Below, piece after piece: positions 1 through 12,769 of a stretch of DNA of 64,000 bases. The DNA is from Ascarosepion bandense (Eukaryota > Mollusca > Cephalopoda > Sepiida > Sepiidae). Location: contig JBBBDQ010001028.1 in assembly GCA_037127315.1 (NCBI GenBank), positions 744,001 to 808,000 on the forward strand, written 5' to 3'. Each line of letters opens with the position of its first letter. Positions within the stretch are counted from its first letter, which is position 1. The notes beneath the pieces were generated by a model that saw only the letters and a list, made by a program, of their open reading frames with translations, had not been told where the DNA came from and made no database searches. The translations under genes and the position numbers were made by a program.

Positions 1-880
1 TCAGTATAGAACTTACGGTTACATCTAGCCATTTCAACTGTAAAACGATGAGACCTTGCCACGAATCTAGTACGGGGCTTAAATTCATAAAGTTTAGGTG
101 CCATAGAGGAAAGTTCATCAGAACACCTACCATGAAAATATTATATAAATGATGAAGTGGAGCTACGTTACGGTGGTGGGAACGAGACTGGAGCCAAGAT
201 GCCAGGTCAGGACCGATAACATTACAGATTATTTGGATTTTATCAAGAATCTCTAAATATATAGCAGGACCACTAGACCAGATGTAGTAGCAATATTCAA
301 AGCAAGGACGAATGGTAGACTAATAAATATGTAAGATAGATTCTCTCAAGAAAAAACTATCTATACCGACACAGTTAAACAAGCTGAAGACCAAGCAATT
401 GATACAACATAATCTTTCCACTTCATGCTAGTGGAAAAAGAATGAGAAGGCGGAATGAGTAATTCTCCTGGAGATTATCATCAGCCATGCTGACAGAAGG
501 TAAAAAGGGTTCACTCAAATGATAAAAAGAAAGCAGTTTCGTTTTGGGGGCATTAAAATTAACAAACCGCTCCTTGCCTCATTTAACAATAGATTGTAAA
601 TTATTTTTTAGATAAGTTGCCAATTGGCCCTGTCGAGCCGATCAGACTTACTATTAAGACAGGAGTAAATAGGTGTGTAATCACAAGAACTGATGACATC
701 AGGAAGGTTATTTATGAAAATTAGGAACAACTTGGATCTAAGGATAAAGCTCTGGGGAACACTTGCATTAGTGCAAAAAAATAGAATAGTAGCCATTCAA
801 GACAACTTTCATTTCATTTCGCCCAACTTTTCTGTCGTTAACGGGCATTGTGATATCAGGGATATAACAACAGCAAAGCT
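1..880 (-). mobile_element. LINE fragment: end of reverse transcriptase and C-terminal region, clipped by the window
   Basis: On the minus strand 608-796 encodes a decayed catalytic block: SVPQSFILRSKLFLIFINN matches the GVPQGSILGPMLFLIYIN motif of the LINE at 27.6-27.9 kb. The following active-site region reads YTPIYSCLNSKS where YADDTTVYS is expected. Upstream, KVVLNGY matches the same LINE. Positions 1-360 align well with 22320-22680, a second copy of the LINE C-terminus. Stops and frameshifts make this non-functional. Confidence 0.85.
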
Positions 881-1320
881 CACGGACAGGACAGAACAGA
901 AGGACTGAAAGGAAAACGAATGACGAACGCTTGTTCTCAGAGAGACTTTTATATACTATGACAATATATATATATAGTGTCCTTCGTGGAGAAATGCATA
1001 TCACATATATCTACTGCAAGGAGGAAGAAAAGGAAAGGTCATACATATAATATGAAGATATTTCTGATCTGTAACAGACATTGTTATGACTCCAGATTTA
1101 AGAGGCCGGATTAATCTATGTTCCAGCGGGATAAAGCAGGCTTCATCTATATCTCAGCGGGATAAAGCAGGATTCATCTACACCCCAGACGTATAAAACA
1201 CCATGTGACTTGAGGGTGCAGAAGGAGACAGATTTTTTCCTCAGCCTGAGTCAAGGCTCAAACAGAAAGAAAACAACCTTCTCGATGCGTTGCTGTTTAC
1301 AAACTGTCAAAATGACTAGC
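881..1320. other. Unrecognised insertion inside the LINE, with a 31-bp tandem duplication
   Basis: This segment separates two consecutive parts of the LINE reverse transcriptase (KVVLNG below 880, SKTFD above 1323), so it looks inserted. It contains two 31-bp tandem units at about 1124-1154 and 1155-1185 sharing CAGCGGGATAAAGCAGG, and a short (TA)n tract near 966. I recognise no coding sequence or terminal repeats. Confidence 0.45.
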
Positions 1321-1322
1321 GC

Positions 1323-1540
1323 TTAGGTCACTATCTGAAGTGACGTCACGAAGCTGCTGTCGAATGTCTTCGAGGTATTCAAAACAACAGCACCTTTCTT
1401 GTTTAAAGCTTGATAAACTTTTTCAGCAATAACCGTTAACACATCAACAGTTGACCTAAAGAAGCGAAAACCATGATTTGAAAAAAGATACCGCAAGATG
1501 CAATACTTAACCAATTCATTGTTAATTAGAGCCTGTGGTG
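1323..1540 (-). mobile_element. LINE fragment: middle of the reverse transcriptase
   Basis: The minus-strand product contains FRFFRSTVDVLTVIAEKVYQ and then ALNKKGAVVLNTSKTFD. These align with FRFTRSTADMLMTITEYIYQ and ALDRNGEA in the LINE at 28.0-28.2 kb, followed there by DIFKVFDRVW. It continues the element of 1-880 and 2190-2420. The residues after SKTFD are lost at the 881-1320 insertion. Confidence 0.85.
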
Positions 1541-2185
1541 AACATGAAATTAAAAGTAACTCTCTTCTTTTCTTCACTTTAAAAAAAAGAAATCTCAGTG
1601 ACGTGTGAAATCCTGATTTTGCCGAATAGGAAAAAGGATTGACCTCGTACTCAAAGAAAAAGACGAAGCCGGATTTCGCGATCAGATGTTAAATTAAATT
1701 TCTAACCAATGGAAGGAAGCAATTTGAAAAACTGAGAGAAATGCTACCACCAGCAACATGTCACACATTCGTTCTCCTTCCTCACTCATGCTATTTCCTT
1801 TACTTTTTCTTCTATATCCTCAACATTCCCACAATCAACAAAAAAAAACAACAGCAACAACAAGATAATTCAACTGACTTCTAAATATTAAATCCGATGA
1901 GTACAATTCTCTTTATTTCTTCACCTTACTTTATTAGTAAACTGTTAATCTTTCTACATACACGCATTCTGCTACTCACTACTATTTCTCCTTGAACATT
2001 TAACTCTTAAAGATTGATGTTATTCTGTTAATAAAATTTATTTTAAACCTACAAACGAAATATTTTATTCTTTCATCTCCCCCTTCTGATGACCTTCTAA
2101 TAAAACCTAAGTTGTGAGGAATGTCGGCTACGTTTGTTAATTGGCCTTGTACCAGACATAGCCGACCGTCCTTACTACTACAAGC
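1535..2185 (+). repeat. Dispersed repeat A, copy 1, inserted in the LINE
   Basis: This is homologous, in reverse orientation, to 44530-45395. Shared landmarks in order are GTGAACATGAAATTAAAAG, GTGTGAAATCCTGATTTTGC, CGATCAGATGTTAAATT, TTATTAGTAAACTGTTAATC, TTAAACCTACAAACGAAATA and TTGGCCTTGTACCAG. It interrupts the LINE between its QALINNELV and FGKVLEA segments. Copy 2 carries extra internal sequence. There is no long ORF and no recognised family. Confidence 0.75.
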
Positions 2186-2189
2186 CTCT

Positions 2190-2420
2190 AGTACTTTGCC
2201 AAAAAGAGGTAGATAGGTAATAGTCCGATAGTTAGAAGGAACAGACTTCGTCTGAGTTCTTAAAGACTGGAAATATAAGAGAATTTTCAGCAAATAAAAA
2301 AAAGAAAAAACATGGCATTCATTATAAAGTTTATAAAGAACAGGAACCAGTTCAGAAGCACATTTCTACCGGTTCTGGTTGTTAATGATGTCACTATATC
2401 ACACATTTTCCTTTCTTAAA
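2190..2420 (-). mobile_element. LINE fragment: start of the reverse transcriptase domain
   Basis: The minus strand encodes KCASELVPVLYKLYNEC and then VPSNYRTITYLPLFGKVLEA. These match KCAPELSSVLSKLYNFC and DPANYHPISLLPIFGKVFKA in the LINE at 28.2-28.4 kb. This is the 5' end of what survives of the copy running from here to position 1. The reading frame is broken. Confidence 0.8.
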
Positions 2421-5400
2421 ATGAATAGGTATCTTACCATTTTTTAAAAAGAATATATGCAATTTAAGAGAAATAAAAAAATGTACACAGTAATAAAACA
2501 TATATCCATACATGAGAGTATATAACGTATTTTAGTCTAACCTGCCAGTTCCTTTCTCTCTCTCCCCCCCTCTCTCTCTCTCTCGTTTTATTTTTATGTA
2601 AATATTTTTGTTTTTTAGTTTTTGTGTCTGGCGTTACAGTTGCAATAATATATGAAATGATTTGATTCAAATCAAGTATTGTTAAGAAATAAATGGTTAC
2701 CTTGAGCATTGAGTTCTATACAAAATTGCCAATTTTCTTAGCACATGACTGTGGATCGCACCTGACTGATTGGCATTGTTTGTGGCAGACTATGCTCTGC
2801 TACGTCTCTTTGAATAACTCAATCGAATCTATTCCGTGATGGTCTTTCACTGGTGTTTGCCTATCATCGGTTGACACAACTGCATTTTCAGGCTGGGGTG
2901 TCATGAAACAGAGATTAACAAATGCAAATTTGGTCCATGGAAATGAGTGTATCTGTGCTGGAATTAGCGGTTCATGTCTGCTATGGAATATAAACTCGGA
3001 TAATATTTTCCACCATCCTAGTAATGTCTAGAAACCGTACCTTCTCTCTAAATAGCTGCTTCGTCTTGACGACCTCTGTTATTTACATAGATCTTTCTTT
3101 ATCTAGAAGCTGTTTTTGAGTGCAGCTTTCTTTCTAATTCTGGGAGGAAAAAAACAATCCTGAATGATTGGTGAGAAATTTCGCATTCGGTGTTGTGAAA
3201 CACGCAATTTTCAGTCATTGTTCGCAGTCTGGTCTGGTATGCATCTACGAGGCTTTGCAGGGTCTGTCAAAATTTTAATCTTTCATCGGAAATATGCCAT
3301 GAGAGAGTGTTTTATTCTGTCATATTCCGTCGGTACCTCCACGCTATTTATGAGTTGTCTCGCGCCAATTCATTTTCCTCGTCTGTAAAATAGTGGTAAA
3401 TATAAAATTTGTCCCCAGTATAACTGAAGTAACATTGCATTTTTCTTTTTATCCCTTACTATGTCCAACGGACATATCAGGTTCTCAAATTTAACTCATT
3501 TCTGCTACATTGTGCCTGTCCTGTATGTGGCATGCATTGCAAATGATGGAAATGTGGGAAGGTTTACTGTAGAGGATTTTTAGTCCTTTAAGATTTATAT
3601 TACGATTCGTCCAAGAAAAATAAAAACAACTCCAATTTGTAGCCAATAAAGTAAAATATATTCAATAAACAAACAAAACAAGTAATAGCAGTATACATAG
3701 AGTAAGAGGAAAGAGTTGTTCCTCTTTAGCTGTTTGTCGACCAAAGTAAGATGTAGGAAGTTTTTTCTTGCTCTGAAAAGGTTTGTTACAATTGTTAGCA
3801 AGATTTTTATGTAAGAACAAATAACATAAAAAAATACAATTATTTTGAAAGTAACTGTGAGTGATACAAATTTTGATCAAGGGTTCAAAGATCAAAAGTT
3901 CTTGATGAAAATGTTCAGACAGAAAACAAAGTTCTGTGTCTGTGTGTGCGTTAGGCAAGGAATGAGTAGAGAGAGACTTGAGTGTAGTGTAGTAGGTCTA
4001 CTGACAAGCTTGCTGAAAGTCACCGCTTATAAGAGGGGAAGCGGATCGAACAGCAAGCGCGGGAAAAACTTTGTTTACATAAGAAAAATATGTGATTGAC
4101 TAAAAATTAACCAATCACCAAAACACACGTGAAAGTTACTTCAGAGCCGAAAGAGTACAGAAGACCGCGATTGCTAAATTGTCCTATACAAGAACAGTAG
4201 TGATATATTACCCAGTCGCAGACGAGCAAATGACATGGACAGAATGTGGGTAAAAAAAAACATAGCAACAGCTATATTTACCATTGTTACCCTTCCCCTT
4301 TTTTCAATAAAACTAGTTCTTATTTGAGATGTTCTCGTTATCCTTGTTGCCAAAATGTAGTGTATTTCAGTTCGTTAAAGACGAATAAGACAGAAACCTG
4401 TTAATGATACCCCCCCTCCCAAAAAAGACACGGAAACCAGGTAAAGTCTTCTAGCACTGACTGAAATCTGCTGGATCTTATATCCCACACCTGCGCTATC
4501 TTCATTAACAAACCCCCGATTCTGTCAGTCAATTATGTCATTACACTGCCGAGATCTAAACAGTTTAAATCCTTCCTCGAATTTATCCAATTTTAGTTCC
4601 GTTTTGGCAGGATTCCAAGTTATTAACGACACGACTCCGATGTTCCTCAGTTGATGTACAAACTTCTGGAATTTTTTTAAATGTTCAATTTCTTTCATAT
4701 TCATCTTCTAGTGTGCTGACAGTCATGTCAACAAAACTTGATTTTTGAACTTCAAGGAGGGAAGATGGTCACTCAAAATATCGATTGGGGGATGCTATTA
4801 ATGTTGTGTAATGTGTAACTGGAATAAAAAAAATAAATAAATAAAGGCCTTCCTGTTATGTAATGGGTAATATTGGATTAATAGAAAGACAAATAAGACT
4901 TTCGTTTCGGGATGTTTTGGGAGAAATCTAGTCTTTCCTAGAAAACCCTGGGCGATTCTAGAAGCATCGTGGGGTGGAAATGTTCCTCTACATAAAAGTC
5001 GTGATGTAAAAAGAAGAGTTTTAGGGTGAAAAGCGGGAAAGGGATGAAAGGATCGAGAGAGTCGCGAGTAATAAATCCACGCATTTCTTACTCTCTCACT
5101 TTCTCTTCGAATGAACGAAAGAAAGAACATCACATAGGAACATGAATCCTCTACTTGGACCGTCAAAAATCAGACGACACGCATTAACTTTGTCACTCTC
5201 TCTCTGACTCACCTATACTTTCTTCCTTCCTCAAGGCTGCCCGGTAGCAAAAAGAGATGAACAAAAAATAAACGAATGGAAGTTTACTACTATTCAATTG
5301 AGCACATAAAGAAGTAACAACTAAACATTTTTTCTTAAATTTGAAAACTGAACTCTTTTGAACAGCAAAAGTTTCTGATGACTACATAACTTGATGCAAC

Positions 5401-6490
5401 AAATTAATTAAAATTATCATTATTATAAAAAGAGGTGAGATTTTTATCTTTCAGAATCTTTCTTTATCTTCTTCTGAACTTTCAAATGTGGGGAGATTAA
5501 CTTCATTCTATGCAAAACAAATAAACATGATACATGCTCCTTACAAGAACAATGAGCGACTTTGTTACATATAAGGCATATAAAAACAAGGAAAAAAAGC
5601 TGACCGTAGTCAGGATCAGAGATTCAATGTGAACAACATGATCTTTTCCTTAGCTGCATTGAATGTGATTGGTCAGAACTAAATATGGTCTGAATTCAAA
5701 GTTTTCCTTCTTGTTACCAATGAAAGTTACAGTCTAAACTTCCCTTACTATTTATCGGGGGAGGGGGGGGGCAGATGAAAAAATGAAGTCATACCTTTCC
5801 CAAAAGTATATGAAGATGTTGATTGTTTATCAAATTGGCTTTGTGCCAAATACAAGCGAAGTCCCCAAATTTTACTCCAAATCAGAAGTTTGAGAAAATA
5901 TAAAACTGTCTTGTTTGTATGAAATTATTAAACTGTGAAAATGTTCTAAGAGAAAGAGTAGTAAGAAGTTTACAGAATTAAGAGCTCCTTTGTTAAGTGA
6001 AATGTGATTTCTGCAGGAAAACATAAGTCTATGTTTCACTGTGTGTATCAACAAGGTAGTAGTAAAGTCTTTGTTCCACTATTTCTGTTGTGGACGAAGA
6101 TTAGGTAATAAAGAAGAAAGAGAGATAAAGAAAACAGCATGCGGGGAGAGGGAGTGCAAATGTGTGCCGCTGGGACCGTTGTGGCCAATCAGTGGTTTCA
6201 AAAATCCCATCATAGCTGTGTTGATTGTCTCTCTGACTGACGACCGAAAAACACAAAGTCTGCTACTAAAGTGAGTTTCTGAAAAGCTAGAAAATAATGC
6301 ATACTGTGAAAGAACTAATTTTTACTGTAACATTCTGTCCATTTTAGCATCTTTGAATAATTTAGCTGTTTCTTTTACATTCCTGCATATCTGAATGTGA
6401 GACGATGACAGAAAGGAAAATAAAGTCAAAAATAATTTTCATAATTTTCCTTTATTTGTGATACTGGAAGATTATTGGTTGATTATGAAC
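2421..6490. other. No recognised gene or element
   Basis: A CT-rich microsatellite lies at about 2555-2586 and a C-rich run at 4411-4418. Frames of 60-122 codons (for example 4798-5166 minus) show no motif, splice context or repeat match. A G-run lies near 5757-5772. The block 2700-3600 is less AT-rich and might be an old element, but I could not match it to a family. Confidence 0.4.
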
Positions 6491-6496
6491 TTTTGA

Positions 6497-6497
6497 A

Positions 6498-6585
<88 letters not shown>
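6497..6585. repeat. Poly(A) run followed by (TA)n
   Basis: About 50 consecutive A residues pass directly into about 19 TA units. This is compatible with the tail of an old retroposed copy whose body is no longer recognisable, or with microsatellite growth. Confidence 0.8.
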
Positions 6586-6587
<2 letters not shown>

Positions 6588-7367
6588 ATACCATTGATAG
6601 TTTGTGGAGAAGACAATGTTTCAAAGCGATTTTTTGTCTTTGAGTGAAGAATAAAGGAATTGATTGTAGAGTAAGAAAAAAAATTATGTCATCAAAACAA
6701 AACTTTATATGTTGTGGTCAACATAAATGATTAAAAATATCGATCACCTTAGACTCTTGTGGTTGCTTGCCTTACATAATTATGTCACCTTTATAATATA
6801 AAGGCATAATCATTATAAAGAGTGCAAAATTAAAGCCTATACCATTTGTTACTTTTAGGGGATTTTTCTAACCAATATCAAAAAGGAATGAAAATTACTT
6901 TATCTTGTTTTATAAAATAGTCATACTGTATAAAAAAGAAAATCTCTTATTGCCACATTAAAGTTCTATATAACTGATATTCAACACTAATCATAAAATT
7001 TACAATTTCTTTTATTGGATTTAAAAATTGGATTCATCTTGGAGTTGCTAATCTTCCCATCTGGACTTAGTTGATCCAACAAAATTAATTTCCATAACAC
7101 CAAACCAGAGTTAAAATGCATTGTATGCAAACTTAATAATCTTGATGGGAAAACATTAGCAAAATTTATTATTGTAAATTGGACAATTTTTTCAAACTGA
7201 CAAGACTCTTTGCTGTTTAATTTATTTTTACAGCTTAACCCTTCATGGGTTATTTAAAGTCAAAACATTTTGGATTGTAAGAATAATTCTTTTTTTGTGA
7301 GGGAATATTGCATTAACAACTTTTTTTTAAGAAGAACCAACTTTTTCAGATACAAGTCCTACTATTT
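6586..7367. other. AT-rich, nothing recognised
   Basis: No open frame above 60 codons, no repeat match within the window and no RNA fold was noticed. Confidence 0.4.
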
Positions 7368-7500
7368 AATCCATAGTTGAAGGATAAGATGGATTCCTAC
7401 CTTTCCTAAGAATATTTGCATATAAACGAATGTAATGGACTTGACTGGAATTTGAACTTAGTTCTCAGATTTCCGATTCTGAGCCACTATTGCAGACTCT
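7368..7500 (-). mobile_element. Truncated tRNA-derived SINE (family 1)
   Basis: It matches the tRNA-like end of the SINE at 30758-31058. Shared pieces are AAGATGGATT, CTTTCCTAAG, ATTTGCATATAAACGAATG, GGAATTTGAACT (B-box side) and GAGCCACTATTGCA (A-box side). Read on the minus strand, the box order is A then B. The distal part of the element is missing. Confidence 0.65.
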
Positions 7501-9144
7501 TTAAAAAACAACAAAATTTTGACTATAAAACAGAATTTAAATTTAACAGCATCAAATTAACATTTTCTACATTAAAGAAGTTGATGGCAGTGTAAATGGG
7601 TAATTTTGTAATCAGGAAGTTATAATGGACACTACTGCAATTTCCTGGGTGGTAATTATGGCAGTAGTACATTATCCTGTCCCATTAATCTTCACTTTTA
7701 TGAGAAGGCAATGTGGAGGCAGTATGTCTAACTTGATTACTAAAGATTGATAGTTGTGTGAACACATCAATTGCTCAGTAACTCTGAACTTTGTTTTAGA
7801 ATATTTAACTTTTTATTTAAGGAGGATCATTTGAGTTTTTAACTAAACCACAAAACTGATTAAGGTTGTCCAAAGAAAAAATAGGATTTTGATAATTCAA
7901 GAGATATTCAATTAATTTTACTTATTTTTTCTTGATCAAGCTTATCTTGAGAAAAAAAAAAAAAAAAAAAAAAAAAAGGTAAAACTGCAGATCTTGAATT
8001 TGGTGCTACTTTAACATGGTGTTTACCAATTTCTGTAACCTACACTGTGAAATAATCATCAGTATGCAGTCTACATTTCATAGTATTACTGGGGGCTTAA
8101 GATTTAAAAAAAATTTTTTTTTTTGACTTGAGTTCTCCTGACTTTCTCAGCCAGGCCATGTACCATCACATTTTACATATTTTTTAAGCCTGCTTTTTAC
8201 ATTTTTAAACACATTTTACCCACTACAATTCTGTTAAGAGGTATTGGAGGTAAGATACACATTGAGGTGTAAAAGAATTCAGGCTAGCTGTTTATAGCAA
8301 AATAACAGTTCAATCCTAAATTCAGAAATGTATTACATGTGGTTTTCTTTGAACAAATTCTTTTTTTCCTTGACACTGGTTATAAACAAGATGAGAAAAT
8401 CAATAGAAATAAAACTGATAATTAAAATATCCCCATCTAACAAATTTTCAGTAATATAAGTTTTCTTTTACAATTTTTTACTCAACTATTTTGTTTAAAG
8501 GGGAGAAAACTGGTTATAAAGTTAATTAGAAGAAAAATAGAATTTGAAATCTCATCACAAAATGCTTCAAATGACTTGTGAATTAATGTATTGAAGGAAA
8601 ATGAATACCTGCTTTCTGTATCACATACTCTGATATGTCCCTTGATTTTGAGGATAACTCTTAAATGAGTAATCTATTACTCTTTGAAAAAAAAAAAAAA
8701 ATTAAACAAACAAACAAACAAAACAAATATGAATGAGCCTGTTGAACAGTTTAAAGCAAGCAATAAATTTAATAAAATGAAAATATGTGAATTACATTTT
8801 AGATATGTTTTCAAATTTTATTTGCAATTCTAATAAAATTGCTGATATCCAGGCCAAAACTTTTAAATTTATCAAATAAAATGTTAGGACTAAATGTTAA
8901 AAAAAAATAAAAATAAAAATTAGAAGACTTGTTATTCATATCAAATAAGCTTCCTAAAATACCATTCAATAGCATAGCCAAATCTGTAACCACTTTGCAC
9001 CAATTGAAATTACAGATTAAGATTTGGAATCCTAGATTTTACAATATAATCATTCTGTTTTGAAATTGACTCTAGACACCATTTTTGATTGTGTATTGCC
9101 ACCAGTATTTCAGCTCTTAGATGAATTATTCAATCAATAGTACA
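7501..9144. other. AT-rich, nothing recognised
   Basis: It contains A-runs at about 7952-7977 and 8686-8700 and a short (AAAC)n-like stretch near 8704. No coding motif was seen. Confidence 0.4.
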
Positions 9145-9146
9145 TA

Positions 9147-10314
9147 TTGGGTTGTCTGGAAAGTTCATGCCAATTTTTAGTTGTTCGGTTAAAGCACATC
9201 AAATTTATCAATGGATGTAATATTATAAGGTGCATTTTAGACATGTGATGCTTTTTTCTTACCAGAAAGGCAAAAATGCCTAACAAGCAAGTAACAAAAA
9301 GATGTGTGCTGTGTATCGTATAGGTGCTTTAGCTGACAAAACTGTATGGAAGTGGTTTGCTAAGTTTAGAGTTGGTGATTGTAGCCTTATTGAAGAAAAT
9401 TCAGGCAGTCTCACCCCCAACTACAGATGATGGCCACTGAGAGAGAATAATGTCCATTTATACAAATCAAGAATTGACAGAAACACAAAGTTATCAAAAT
9501 CCACCATCCATGAGCACATAGCAAAGCTTCAGTACTCAAATCACTACGATGTTAGGATACCACATGATCTGAGGGAAAAGAATCTTTTGGATCACATTTC
9601 TATCTGTGATTTGCTGTATGAATGCAATGAATATGCACTCTTTTTAAGCAAATTGTGACAGGTGATGGCAAATTAATCATTTACAGTGTTCAGAGAAAAA
9701 AAATCCTGGGGTAATCAAAATGAGCTCACTTTAGTTACCCACAAAGCAGATTTTCAACTTAAAGTCATGCTGCGCATTGGTGAGATTAGAAAGAATCTTG
9801 TACCAAGAGCTCCTGTCAAGTAACCAGTTAATTGATTCTGAAAAGTACTGCTTGCAACAGGACAAGTTAAAAAGGTAACGATTCAAGAACAACACCCAGA
9901 ATTGTCGAAGAGGAAAGGTGTTGCCTTCCATCAGGATAATGGCAGACCTCACATTTCTGGCAAAAATTGTTGCAACTTGGCTGGAGTGTGTTACCCCACC
10001 TGCCATATTCACCAGATATTGCTTCTTCAGATTTTTCATTTATTCAGGTCCTAGCGAAATAATCTCAACAGTAAAACAATTTAATTCTTTGAATAACAAA
10101 GAGGAGAGAAAAAAAAAAACAATACCTTAATGAGTTTTTTTTTTTTGCAGAGAAACTGACAAAATTCTTGGAAGACAGAATCTAAGTTGAAGGAAAAATG
10201 AAGAAAGGTTGTGCAACAAAATAGTTCATATTTAGTTAAATAAATATTTAAATGGTACAATTTTGTTGTTTTAATTTCCCTTAAAAAGGAGCATGAACTT
10301 TCCAGACAACCCAA
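9147..10314 (+). mobile_element. mariner transposon with intact inverted ends and a dead transposase
   Basis: The ends are TTGGGTTGTCTGGAAAGTTC at 9147 and its exact complement ending at 10314, and the identity continues to 24 bp. Both sides are flanked by TA (9145-9146, 10315-10316), the usual mariner target duplication. The length of 1168 bp fits the superfamily. Coding remnants on the plus strand include MPNKQVTKRCVL near 9277, VLPSIRIMADLTF at about 9919 (the FHQDNA region, with catalytic residues lost) and PAIFTRYCFFRFFI (the PYSPDIAPSDF region). Many stops and frameshifts abolish function. The perfect ends beside a dead gene suggest mobilisation in trans or recent insertion of an already dead copy. 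Confidence 0.9.
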
Positions 10315-10316
10315 TA

Positions 10317-12079
10317 ATTTTTCTTTGAAAAGAGAACATAATTAGACCAGTCACTTTTGTATTCTTTCATTTCTTAAAAAATTAAAAGTAAGCCAGATAA
10401 GATTTCATGGATAGCAAAGTCAACAAATAATTGCAAAACAATGCAAAAGAGTTTCAAGGAGTAATACGGGATGTGTTTTATATCGACATGTGGTTAATCT
10501 GCAGCAGAGGAAAGCAACAACTCTCAAGAAAAGGAAAGGGCAAGTACTTTGAACTATATTTTCATAGAATATGGATTGAAGGGGGCAAAGAACAGCCAAT
10601 GTAGAAATAAAAGTGTTTCACAAGGAATCTGGAACAGAACTGAATTCTAATAGAAAAGAAAATGTTAGCTTTCCAGGGAAATTATGTATCTCATGATAAA
10701 CAACAAAAACATTTCAATTTGATGCTTTTAATATCTTTTCAAATAAAAGGTTTAAGGAAATTTATTAGCAGAGATGTTAATACTGACAAATAGATTTAGA
10801 AACATCCATTGAATATGAGATTGGATGAAGATTTTCCAGCATGATAGAATTACATCTTAAGAGACTCTACAGCAATCTAACTAATGTAAGTGTGAATGAT
10901 TGATTCAATCAGAATCTACACATGAATCTCATCAAATTAAAATTGAGGTAAGAATTAGAGAGATGTCATACCAGAAGAGTTTTGCAGAAGTTAAGCTATA
11001 AATTTTTTTTTCATGTCAAGAAGTGGAGAAGAGTTTGCAGGTTTTCTACCCCCAAACAATTTTCCCTTCAGAATTTAGATGCAAAATCTAAAATACATCA
11101 CAAAAGGCAAGTAAATGATATTTTATAATCATAGATTGGGCATCTAAAGTAGTACAGTGATGACGTTGCAAGTGAATTCTGGTTATTACATGAGAAACCA
11201 TGAACCTGATTTTAGCACAAATTTGGCAGAGTTCCACTAACTTTAAGCTCATCTGAGTTTGATAAAACATGAATCAGTTGTTTTCAATATGAGTAAATAG
11301 AAAATTATTGGCCATAATTTATACAAGCTGAGGAAGCAAAAGAGACCAAAACTAAATGTAGATTTTCTCTAAAGTTAAAATGGATTAAATGAAGTATAAG
11401 GCTTCAAGTATAGATTTTGTAATAAAAATCAACTTTTAAGGCTTAATATTTAGGAAATAAAAAGAAATCTGCAAACAAAAGGGGAGTGGATTTGAGAACA
11501 TACATGAAAAAGTAAATAAATCATTATTTGTGTGTGTAGGAAGGGGAAGGGTATATAGAAGTTAAACTTTTGCTACATCATAGGGGAAAATAATTGCCCA
11601 TGTATTGTGTTGAGACTTTTGTAGTTGATACAAAGAAAAATTTCTAACAAGAGCATAAAAAAGAATTTTAAGTGTAAATTCTGACGAGCGTAAGATTTTT
11701 GGTTGCTATAATCATTTTTATTTTAAACTCAATCCATTCATTTAAAGATTTATTAATTTGAAATACTTTGCATTGAACTGGCAATATTAATATCTGAGAA
11801 GGCAACATGTGTAAATTATCATTCAAAAAAGAAAAAAAAAAACTGCTTACTGGTCAATTTTATACATCATTGAAAATATGAACAAAAATAGCCAAAACAA
11901 CAAGCAGTTATAGTGATATACAAGTTAACAAGTAATTGTATTATCCTACAATAAATAATGATCACGACATGAATAAAACATTTCATATATAAGTGGCCTG
12001 AGTCATTTCCTCCTTAAATTCACAAAAATTTAGTACATAAATTGAAGTAATCCTGATACAGCTTTCAAACAAATTTGCA

Positions 12080-12119
<40 letters not shown>

Positions 12120-12765
12120 AGATTAAAAAAAAACTTACTAATAGGCAAACTGTTACCAAAAGTTTACGGTGAACCTTTATTTTTCTTTGTGAGTTGAATA
12201 AAAAGAAAAATGTTTCACATATTATAACTCAGGGGTAAATAGAAAAACTAGAGAAACTGAATTCAATCATTTTATTCCAGAAAGTGGATTAATAAAATTT
12301 GAAAATTATAACGGAAGAATTAATATATTTTGATTTATTCAAACTATTGTTCACATTTTTAGATGATAGCTATTATTACAAGGAGTTACTGAGAAATTAA
12401 GAAGGGGCATATAACAAATGTTTAACCACCAACATAATATACAAAGTTACTGTAACTAATAATAACCCAGAGGAAAAGTATATATAGATGATACAGAAAA
12501 AAAAAGATACAAATACAAAATGTCCTTTCACAGAAAAAAAAAACAAAAACAAAATGACAAGAACCTTATCAAAATGCTAGAGCTGTTCAATATGAACCCA
12601 AAAAGAAAGCAATATCCCTATCAAAATCAAACAGGAAACTATAAAAATTGCACTTCCATAGAGTAAAAACTAAACTACGCTTAGAGGAAAAGTTACAAAT
12701 AATTAGTTTTAGAAACCAAAACAAATTACTAAAGAAAAAATGAAATGAGTAAAATATTTACTTAC
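10317..12765. other. AT-rich, nothing recognised
   Basis: A poly(A) run lies at about 12082-12116 with shorter A-runs elsewhere. Open frames up to 60 codons have no motifs. Confidence 0.4.
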
Positions 12766-12769
12766 CATA

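Noticed and set aside
661..710. CTGATGACATCAGG near 690 as a ribozyme core
   Set aside because: It is a short palindrome inside LINE coding sequence with no stem II or GAAA in register.
2464..2709. 81-codon minus-strand frame with an RERERGGERER stretch
   Set aside because: The charged stretch is the translation of a CT microsatellite.
4798..5166. 122-codon frame on the minus strand
   Set aside because: No recognisable motif, Met in poor context, ends in simple AT sequence, and no homology inside the window.
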